From assembly GCA_028288165.1 (NCBI GenBank), contig JAQBOG010000035.1, positions 62,001-126,000 on the forward strand: a DNA stretch of 64,000 nt, given 5' to 3'. Position 1 is the stretch's first letter, and every line of letters begins with the position of its first letter. The stretch comes from Sphingobacteriales bacterium (GTDB lineage Bacteria; Bacteroidota; Bacteroidia; Sphingobacteriales; Sphingobacteriaceae). Positions 56,694 through 64,000 of this stretch are shown here, piece after piece. Under the pieces are notes generated by a model that worked only from the letters and a program-made list of their open reading frames with translations, had not been told where the DNA came from and ran no database searches. The position numbers were made by a program, and so were the translations under genes.

Positions 56694-59141
56694 CTAATAT
56701 TTCCTTAAATCGCCCGGAGGTTTTAAGTTCATCGAAATTTTAGCAAATAATTCATCCGGATTAAAAGGCTTAGTCACGGTATCTGTCATGCCAGCCTCCA
56801 TGATTTTCCCACGTACTTCCAACATTGCAGAGGCAGTAAGAGCAATTATGGGAATTTCCTTATAATGAATAGGAGCAAGGTCTCTTATTTGACGAGCAGA
56901 CTGGTAGCCGTCCATAACAGGCATTTGCAGATCCATTAAAATCAAATCATACTGTTTCTGTTGCACCATGTCAAATGCAATTAATCCATTTTCGGCAACA
57001 TCACATTCAATTTCCCACTGTTTCAAAAATTGCTTAGCAAGCAGCACATTGATCTTATTATCTTCGGCTAATAACACAATGGTTCCTTTTAAGCTTTTCT
57101 TAGCATTTGCTGGCTTATTTTGAAGGTTAATTGTTTTATGATTGCTGTTTTTTAAAGTTATATCAAAATGAAAACAAGAACCTTTTCCAGGTTCGCTATC
57201 CAGTTTAATTTCACTTTTGTATAATTGAGCTAATTTTTTCGAAATAGCTAACCCTAGTCCCGTTCCACCATATTTTCGGGTAGTATCTGAGCTTGCTTGA
57301 GTAAAAGAATCAAACACCAAATCTTGTTTGTCTTTCGGTATTCCGATACCCGTATCACGAACTTCAAAATGAATTAAAGTGCCCTTAGTATCTTGAGAAA
57401 TTAGTGTGGTTGATATAGTTACTCCACCCTCTTCTGTGAATTTAACTGCATTACTGGCTAAGTTTGTTAATATCTGACCAATACGAACCGGATCACCTTT
57501 TACCATTTCTGGCAATTCTTCATCTATAAGCACTTTTAGCAAAATGCCTTTCTCTTTTGCTTTTTCAATTAATCCACCCTGAATATTATATAGAAGGTCT
57601 TTTACATTAAAATCAACGTTTTCTAATTCAATTTTACCTGCTTCAATTTTATTATAATCCAGAATGTCGTTTATTAAAACCAATAGATTTTCACCAGAAA
57701 AGCGAAGCATTTTTAGATATTCTTGCTGATCTTCCCGGGCATTTTGCAAAAGTAAATGAGTGAAACCAATCACAGCATTCATGGGGGTACGTATTTCATG
57801 GCTCATGGTAGACAAAAATTCGGATTTAGCAGCAGCAGCTTGTTCTGCTTCCAGTTTGGCTTTTGCTAAGTCTTTATTCTTTCTTTTAAGATTATCTATA
57901 AGCGATTTGATGGATGAAATATCAACGATTTGAGAAACGAAATACTTAGGTAATCCATTCTCCCTTACTAAGGATACGGTTAGCCTGACAGTGATGATAT
58001 GACCGCCTTTATGAAAATACCTTTTTTCCATTTGGTAATTGTCTATCTCCCCCTTTAAAGTTTTTAAAACATACTCCAAGTCTTCATCCAGATCATCGGG
58101 ATGAGTTATATCCTGAAAGCTACGAGATAACAATTCAGTTTGACTATAACCTAACATGATACATAAGGCTGGATTTACATTTAGCCAGGAGCCATTCGGA
58201 GCAACCAACGCTATACCTATCGCCGAGAAATTAAACGCATTAGAAAATGTAGTCTCGCTAATTCGCAGATTGTTCTCGGTTTCACTCCGTTCTACATCAA
58301 TTTTATTCAAAATGCTGCAGTGATAAATGAGATGAGAACAGGATAAAATTATAACAGTAACTACAAGGAGGGCAGTACCAAATTCTGTATTATACAAATG
58401 AAAATGTTGACCCATTAATCGTAACAATCCAGTTAAAATGGGAACTACGATCATTAAAGGTAAAATTTTACGAGCTAAAATTCCACCTGTTGAATTTTGG
58501 ATTATGTTTTTTATGAAACCCTGATTAGGGTGTATAAAAAGGATTGCAACACTGAGGAAAATGAAACAGATACTGGTATTAATTGCCAAAGGCGCACCAA
58601 TAATGGTATTTTCTATGGGACTTATTTTAAATAAATAAATACAAATGAAGATTAAGCTGACATATAATGGTAAAATTATAAAGTATTGGGAAAGTGCGGT
58701 TATTCGAGACTTTTTACTTTGTGCTGAAAGGATGGCAAAAACAATAAATACGAAACTAACTATAATAGCTTCGCTCATTTTATTAGCGCCTAATGTACTC
58801 TTAAAAAATATGCGGTCTAAAGAAGAATCAGCAGAAAAAAAGATAGTCCAAATTAACACCATCATGATAATTGCAATGGAACATAACAGGACATTACTTA
58901 TACCTTGTTTGCCAGGTAATTTTATAGTGCTGCGTTTTAATGTTACCCAACTCCCAAGTATAATAAAGTTTAGAGCTGTAAGCGGGTTCATGGGTATGAT
59001 GCTATTGAACCAGGATTTTAAATTATCAATTTCTAGGTACCAACCGCAAAGCACCGAAACCCCTATCAGTACTGGGAAAATGCCAAAAAGAAAGGCATAA
59101 TTTGAGTAAGGGTTTTTAAAATAAGTAATTGGTGTGTTCAT
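56694..59141 (-). CDS. Hybrid sensor histidine kinase/response regulator with PAS domain
   Basis: TM N-terminus, PAS, FLSTMSHEIRTPMNAVIGF H-box, GTGLGLAISKKL, C-terminal receiver YDLILMDLQMPVMDGYQ. Confidence 0.95.
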   Translation of the reverse strand: MNTPITYFKNPYSNYAFLFGIFPVLIGVSVLCGWYLEIDNLKSWFNSIIPMNPLTALNFIILGSWVTLKRSTIKLPGKQGISNVLLCSIAIIMMVLIWTIFFSADSSLDRIFFKSTLGANKMSEAIIVSFVFIVFAILSAQSKKSRITALSQYFIILPLYVSLIFICIYLFKISPIENTIIGAPLAINTSICFIFLSVAILFIHPNQGFIKNIIQNSTGGILARKILPLMIVVPILTGLLRLMGQHFHLYNTEFGTALLVVTVIILSCSHLIYHCSILNKIDVERSETENNLRISETTFSNAFNFSAIGIALVAPNGSWLNVNPALCIMLGYSQTELLSRSFQDITHPDDLDEDLEYVLKTLKGEIDNYQMEKRYFHKGGHIITVRLTVSLVRENGLPKYFVSQIVDISSIKSLIDNLKRKNKDLAKAKLEAEQAAAAKSEFLSTMSHEIRTPMNAVIGFTHLLLQNAREDQQEYLKMLRFSGENLLVLINDILDYNKIEAGKIELENVDFNVKDLLYNIQGGLIEKAKEKGILLKVLIDEELPEMVKGDPVRIGQILTNLASNAVKFTEEGGVTISTTLISQDTKGTLIHFEVRDTGIGIPKDKQDLVFDSFTQASSDTTRKYGGTGLGLAISKKLAQLYKSEIKLDSEPGKGSCFHFDITLKNSNHKTINLQNKPANAKKSLKGTIVLLAEDNKINVLLAKQFLKQWEIECDVAENGLIAFDMVQQKQYDLILMDLQMPVMDGYQSARQIRDLAPIHYKEIPIIALTASAMLEVRGKIMEAGMTDTVTKPFNPDELFAKISMNLKPPGDLRKY

Positions 59142-59252
59142 GGGCTGTCATTCTAGACGTATTACGTATTCGTATAAATGAGCAATAAGTTACAAACGAT
59201 GTTGATTGTTTAAGAGACAGACTATCGAAGCTCGATATTATCCCCGATCGGT

Positions 59253-59405
59253 AAAAAATTAAAGCTGAACCCTAATAGAATCCAGCTTTTATAAAACTAC
59301 CACTGCCCGAAGGCAGTGGCATAGACAACACCTTTGAGCTTGAGAGCGTCGGTATAGATGCTGCCAATTTCTTGGTGCTAAGTTAAACGATGTCGTTTTT
59401 AGCAC
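59253..59405 (-). ncRNA. Candidate structured 3' UTR or small RNA with three hairpins
   Basis: Minus strand: GTGCTAA...TTAGCAC stem (59375-59405), CCACTGCC-TTCG-GGCAGTGG (59300-59319), AAAGCTG...CAGCTTT then AATTTTTT (59253-59289). Confidence 0.4.
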
Positions 59406-59430
59406 TTGGGTCATTTAGTACAGAACAAAT

Positions 59431-59814
59431 TTATGCAATTTGTTGTAACACAGTATCTCTGATAATTAAATTTTCAATATTGTTCAGGAGCTTTTGCAAG
59501 TCAAAAGGTTTAGCTAAGTAACTATCACAGCCATAAATTACATGCATTTCTTGGATAGAGCAATAGCCAGAAAGCAAAATTATAGGCAGGTGTTTGGTGT
59601 TTCCATTTCTTTTTAGTTGGGCACAAATTTCACCCCCATTTTCGTTCATGAGTAAAAAATCTAACAGTAATAAATCGGGCTTAAACTCATCAATTACTCG
59701 AAATAAGTCAGAACTGCTTGATTTTGTTAGTATTTCATAGCCGCTAGTTTCTAGTGCCTCTTTTAAGACCTCTAATAGGTCAGGATCATCATCTAAAATT
59801 AATATTTTCTTCAC
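59431..59814 (-). CDS. Single-domain response regulator
   Basis: ILILDDDPDLLEVLKEALETSGYEIL...LLLLDFLLM...LPIILLSGY...CDSYLAKPFD. Confidence 0.93.
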   Translation of the reverse strand: MKKILILDDDPDLLEVLKEALETSGYEILTKSSSSDLFRVIDEFKPDLLLLDFLLMNENGGEICAQLKRNGNTKHLPIILLSGYCSIQEMHVIYGCDSYLAKPFDLQKLLNNIENLIIRDTVLQQIA

Positions 59815-60324
59815 GGGTAAGTATTTTTTTCATCTGCATACCTACTATTGTGCCAAGTTTGAAGCGTAACTGATATCGTACATGTACTATTAAATAGGCT
59901 TATTAAGTGATGTAACAGCATTAGAGAAGATTTAAGGACAGCATTCTACAAATCAGCGCTTATATATACTTCATATTTCCAATTCTGTTTTGATTAATAA
60001 ACGAAGAGTACTTGGGTGTATGAAAAAAATATATGCATTTATTTTAAACTAAATCGATTTTATGGGGTTACCTTTTTTTGTTTGATGTATTAATAAACGG
60101 TTTATAATTGGTTAGTTAGAGCATCTTCATTCTCCCCGTTTGAAGATGCTCGCATTTTACAGGGTTTTTTCTACTTCAATCATCCTTCAAATCCCTAAAT
60201 AAACGGATTAAAGCATTGTGTTTATTTAAATGCACTTTTAACATATTTTAACATTAAGGGCGATCTTTTATGTAGATAAAAATCGTTTGTGTGTTTAAGT
60301 TTGTCTTTTGAAATTATTAGTCTA

Positions 60325-61380
60325 ATGGAAGAATTTAATAGTAGTAACTCGCCAGTTTCATCTGATGATGCAGTCGGTATTTCAACATACTCAACCGATA
60401 TTCGTGCATTAAATGAACGCATAGAAAAAGAAAGTGCTTTTATTGATCTCTTGAAAATGGAGATGGATAAAGTAATTGTTGGCCAGAAATATATGGTAGA
60501 GCGATTATTGATTGGTTTGCTAGCTGATGGACATATTTTGTTAGAAGGTGTTCCGGGATTAGCAAAAACATTGGCCATTAATACCTTGGCAAAAGCTATT
60601 CAGGTTGATTATAGCCGAATTCAGTTTACACCAGATTTGCTGCCTGCGGATTTAGTGGGAACCATGATCTATAATCAAAAGAAAGAAGAATTTATTGTTC
60701 GTAAAGGCCCAATATTCTCGAATTTTATTTTGGCCGATGAAATTAACCGTGCTCCCGCAAAAGTGCAAAGTGCGCTGCTAGAGGCGATGCAGGAAAAACA
60801 GGTTACCATTGGAGATAATACTTTCCAACTTCCAAATCCGTTTTTAGTACTTGCAACACAAAACCCAATTGAGCAGGAGGGGACGTATCCACTTCCGGAA
60901 GCTCAGGTGGATCGTTTTATGTTAAAAGTAGTGATCGGTTATCCTAATAAGGAAGACGAAAAGAAAATTATCCGTGCTAATATCGCACCACAAGGCATGT
61001 TAAAACCTAATCCTATTATTCGCCCGGAAGATATTTTAAAAGCCCGAAAGGTGGTAAGGGAAGTGTATATGGACGAAAAGATTGAGCAATACATTGTAGA
61101 TATTGTTTTTGCCACCCGCTATCCCGAACAATACAAATTATCGAATTATAAAAACCTGATCACTTTCGGAGCGTCTCCAAGGGCAAGCATTAGTTTAGCA
61201 TTGGCTGCAAAAGCTTTTGCGTTCATAAAAAGAAGAGGGTATGTAATTCCGGAAGATGTGCGTGCTATTTGCCATGATGTATTACGTCATCGTATCGGCC
61301 TGAGTTATGAAGCCGAAGCAGAAAATATCACCACAGAAGAAATTATAACAGGAATTTTAAACGCGATAGAGGTTCCTTAA
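60325..61380 (+). CDS. moxR: MoxR-like AAA+ ATPase (ORF track start 60289; internal ATG preferred)
   Basis: LLADGHILLEGVPGLAKTLAINTLAKAIQVDYSRIQFTPDLLPADLVGTMIYNQ...ILADEINRAPAKVQSALLEAMQEKQVTIG. Confidence 0.95.
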   Translation: MEEFNSSNSPVSSDDAVGISTYSTDIRALNERIEKESAFIDLLKMEMDKVIVGQKYMVERLLIGLLADGHILLEGVPGLAKTLAINTLAKAIQVDYSRIQFTPDLLPADLVGTMIYNQKKEEFIVRKGPIFSNFILADEINRAPAKVQSALLEAMQEKQVTIGDNTFQLPNPFLVLATQNPIEQEGTYPLPEAQVDRFMLKVVIGYPNKEDEKKIIRANIAPQGMLKPNPIIRPEDILKARKVVREVYMDEKIEQYIVDIVFATRYPEQYKLSNYKNLITFGASPRASISLALAAKAFAFIKRRGYVIPEDVRAICHDVLRHRIGLSYEAEAENITTEEIITGILNAIEVP

Positions 61381-61382
61381 GG

Positions 61383-61515
61383 AGCTATCAGCTGTCAGCT
61401 TTGAGCAATCAGCCTTGAGCTGTCAGCTTTGAGCAATCAGCAACCAGCTTCTAGCACGCGGCACAGGGCTTAGAACTTAGAACTTACAACTTATAACTTA
61501 TAACTTACAACTTTC
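61383..61515 (+). repeat. Heptanucleotide-periodic tract (19 units) abutting the DUF58 gene
   Basis: agctatc agctgtc agctttg agcaatc agccttg agctgtc agctttg agcaatc agcaacc agcttct agcacgc ggcacag ggcttag aacttag aacttac aacttat aacttat aacttac aactttc, then 7 nt to ATG. Confidence 0.95.
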
Positions 61516-61522
61516 CACTCAA

Positions 61523-62398
61523 ATGGATACCAAAGAACTCCTTAAGAAAGTACGGAAAATTGAGATTAAAACTCGTGGTTTAAGTAATCACCTGTTTTCT
61601 GGTGAATATCATTCTGCTTTTAAAGGAAGAGGAATGGCTTTTAGTGAAGTTCGGGAATACCAGGTTGGGGATGAAATACGAACCATCGATTGGAATGTAA
61701 CTGCTCGTTTTAATCACCCGTACGTGAAGGTTTTTGATGAGGAACGAGAACTTACCGTGATGCTGTTGATGGACGTGAGTGGATCTGAAAATTTCGGAAC
61801 GGTAAACCAGCAAAAACAAGATTTAGCTACTGAACTTTGCGCTGTATTGGCTTTCTCAGCTATTCAAAACAACGATAAAGTAGGCGTGCTATTTTTTAGC
61901 GATAAAGTAGAGAAATTCATTCCTCCGAAAAAAGGGAGGAGTCATATTTTAATGATCATCCGCGAATTAATTGATTTTAAGCCTGAAAACACGGGAACCA
62001 ATGTGGCAGAGGCTTTACGGTATTTCACCAGTGCAATCAAGAAAAAAAGTACTGCGTTTATCATTTCCGATTTCATTAGTCCCACTTTTGAAAATGAGTT
62101 GAAAATCGCCAATAAGAAGCACGATATCATAGCCTTGAGATTGTATGATCGGCACGAAGAAGAGTTTCCGAATTTAGGTTTGATTCCTGTAAAGGACGAA
62201 GAAACCGGACAAATTTTATGGGTTAACACGGGCGATGAAAATGTTAGGAAAAGTTTTAAAGTAGAGGCTTTAAAACGGAATGCCCTGGTGAAGGAAGTTT
62301 TCAGAAAATCAGGAGTAGATGCTACAGATATCGGCACCCACGAATCCTACGTTAAACCATTAATGACATTGTTTAAAAAACGTGAAGGAAGACGGTAA
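61523..62398 (+). CDS. DUF58 domain protein
   Basis: FKGRGMAFSEVREYQVGDEIRTIDWNVTARFNHPYVKVFDEERELTVMLLMDVSGS. Confidence 0.95.
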   Translation: MDTKELLKKVRKIEIKTRGLSNHLFSGEYHSAFKGRGMAFSEVREYQVGDEIRTIDWNVTARFNHPYVKVFDEERELTVMLLMDVSGSENFGTVNQQKQDLATELCAVLAFSAIQNNDKVGVLFFSDKVEKFIPPKKGRSHILMIIRELIDFKPENTGTNVAEALRYFTSAIKKKSTAFIISDFISPTFENELKIANKKHDIIALRLYDRHEEEFPNLGLIPVKDEETGQILWVNTGDENVRKSFKVEALKRNALVKEVFRKSGVDATDIGTHESYVKPLMTLFKKREGRR

Positions 62399-63366
62399 TG
62401 AGACCTAAAATAAAATTAATATATCTCCTAACGCTTATACTTGCAGGTTTTTCCTTCGGACTGAAAGCGCAAACTATTCAGGTGGAGGCTAAGCTTGATA
62501 CCACATCCATCCCGTTAGGTGATCAAACCCAGTTGCATTTAAGTGTGCGTTTCCCTGCTGGTTCTGTAATTGAGTTTCCTCTATTAAAAGATAGCATTGC
62601 AGGCAAATTACAACTAGTTAGCACCAACAAAGCAGATACCAGTTTTAACAAAGATGATGTAAGTATTCAAACGATCCGTCAAAGCTACACGCTTACTTCC
62701 TTTGATCCGGGTACGTATCAGATTCCCTCATTCATTTTTAAAATAAAAACAGATTCTTTTAAAACGGTCCCACTTACTTTGCAAGTAACTTCGGTTGCTA
62801 TTGATACTACCAAAGGGATTTATGACATTAAACAGCCTCTTGCTGTTTCTTACACGTTTGCCGATTGGTTAAAAGACAATTGGCATTGGATTGCCCTTGC
62901 TTTGGTTCTGATTTCATCAATTGTAGGGATTCTTTATTATTTGAAAAAGAGATCAAAAAATAAGCCTGCTGTAATGGAGGTGAAAGATACTACGCCAGCA
63001 CATGTACTAGCGCTGAATAAATTATCCGCTTTGCGTGATAAAAAATTATGGCAAAATAACTTAGTAAAAGATTATTACAGCGAGCTAAGTGACATTTTAC
63101 GCGAATATTTAGAGAAACGATATGCTATAAAAACACATGAGCAAACCACTGAAGAAATATTTTTAGCATTGAAATATAAGGATCTGGATGTAAGTAGCTG
63201 CGAGATTCTGCGTCAAATTTTGGTTTTGGCAGACTTGGTTAAATTCGCAAAGGAAAAACCTTTACCTGCTGACAACGAGAAGATTATGGATGATGCAGTG
63301 AGATTTGTAACACAAACACAAAACACATTTTCGCAAACAACGGCAGAAAGAAATGGACTTGTTTAG
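62398..63366 (+). CDS. BatD-like membrane protein of MoxR/Bat operon
   Basis: Signal peptide, extracytoplasmic Ig-like region, single TM, cytoplasmic tail; ATG overlaps the DUF58 stop (TAATG). Confidence 0.75.
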   Translation: MRPKIKLIYLLTLILAGFSFGLKAQTIQVEAKLDTTSIPLGDQTQLHLSVRFPAGSVIEFPLLKDSIAGKLQLVSTNKADTSFNKDDVSIQTIRQSYTLTSFDPGTYQIPSFIFKIKTDSFKTVPLTLQVTSVAIDTTKGIYDIKQPLAVSYTFADWLKDNWHWIALALVLISSIVGILYYLKKRSKNKPAVMEVKDTTPAHVLALNKLSALRDKKLWQNNLVKDYYSELSDILREYLEKRYAIKTHEQTTEEIFLALKYKDLDVSSCEILRQILVLADLVKFAKEKPLPADNEKIMDDAVRFVTQTQNTFSQTTAERNGLV

Positions 63367-64000
63367 AGGATTAGAATTTGCCTACCCAGGGTTTTTCTGG
63401 TTATTGTTGATTATCCCTGTGATGATGGCTTGGTATGTTTGGCGTGAAAAATTGCTACAGGGAAACCTGAGTATGTCTACCATTAAAGGGTTTTCTATAC
63501 CTGCTAAAAGTACGATTACCCGGTTTCGGCATTATGGAATTGTGCTTAGGTCACTGGCCTTTATTGCATTGATTATCGCGTTAGCCCGCCCACAAACCTC
63601 TTTAAGCTGGCAAAACACAACCACAGAAGGTATTGATATCATCATTGCTTCGGATATTTCAGGAAGTATGCTAGCCGAAGATTTTAAACCTAATCGACTG
63701 GAAGCTGGAAAAGAAATCGCCATTGATTTCATAAAGGATCGTCCTGATGACCGGATTGGTTTGGTAGTTTTTAGTGGAGAAAGCTTCACACAATGCCCTT
63801 TAACCATTGATCATGACGTGCTAATCAACTTATTCAGTGACATTAAAAACGGAATGATTGATGACGGAACAGCCATTGGTATGGGATTAGCAAATGCCGT
63901 TAATCGGTTAAAGGACAGCGAAGCAAAAAGTAAGGTGATTATATTACTTACGGATGGATCTAATAATGCAGGCTCTATTCCACCCATTACAGCTGCAGAA
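63353..64000 (+). CDS. batA: BatA-like VWA domain protein (truncated by window end)
   Basis: MDLFRGLEFAYPGFFWLLLIIP...IDIIIASDISGSMLAEDFKPNRLEAGKEIAIDFIKDRPDDRIGLVVFSGESFTQCPLT...VIILLTDGSNNAG. Confidence 0.92.
   Translation, partial: MDLFRGLEFAYPGFFWLLLIIPVMMAWYVWREKLLQGNLSMSTIKGFSIPAKSTITRFRHYGIVLRSLAFIALIIALARPQTSLSWQNTTTEGIDIIIASDISGSMLAEDFKPNRLEAGKEIAIDFIKDRPDDRIGLVVFSGESFTQCPLTIDHDVLINLFSDIKNGMIDDGTAIGMGLANAVNRLKDSEAKSKVIILLTDGSNNAGSIPPITAAE

Noticed and set aside
60222-60578. Minus-strand ORF of 118 aa overlapping moxR
   Set aside because: Overlaps the clear MoxR coding region and has no domain signature
1-64000. tRNA/rRNA genes
   Set aside because: None recognised by eye; a tRNAscan/Infernal run would be needed to exclude them formally

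Overview
Bacteroidetes-type chromosomal window (Pedobacter/Sphingobacteriaceae-like by gene content; inference). The main feature is a co-directional minus-strand locus from about 52.9 kb down to 15.7 kb. It encodes an extracellular contractile injection system (eCIS): DUF4255-type cap, sheath, two tube proteins, DUF5908, LysM hub, VgrG-like spike, gp25, two baseplate-J/Afp11-12-like proteins, a candidate fibre, a CIS tape-measure-like protein and an AAA+ ATPase. Downstream are four cargo-like proteins sharing a DUF4157 (HELTHxxQQ) header with different C-termini. The largest (1763 aa) looks like a polymorphic toxin with a C-terminal REase-like domain, and it is followed 10 nt later by an Imm49-like immunity gene. 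The locus starts with a specialised NusG (UpxY-like) antiterminator and a glycosyltransferase/methyltransferase module. Other content: a DUF4402/PapD-chaperone/usher-like fimbrial locus (8.5-13.6 kb), a caspase-like protein divergent from a TPR membrane protein, two-component genes, and a MoxR/DUF58/BatA-type operon. Unexplained sequence structure includes intergenic tracts with 7-nt periodicity, a composite REP-like repeat sitting at eCIS gene boundaries, a MITE-like inverted repeat, and candidate structured RNAs. All calls come from reading motifs by eye; no database search was run.
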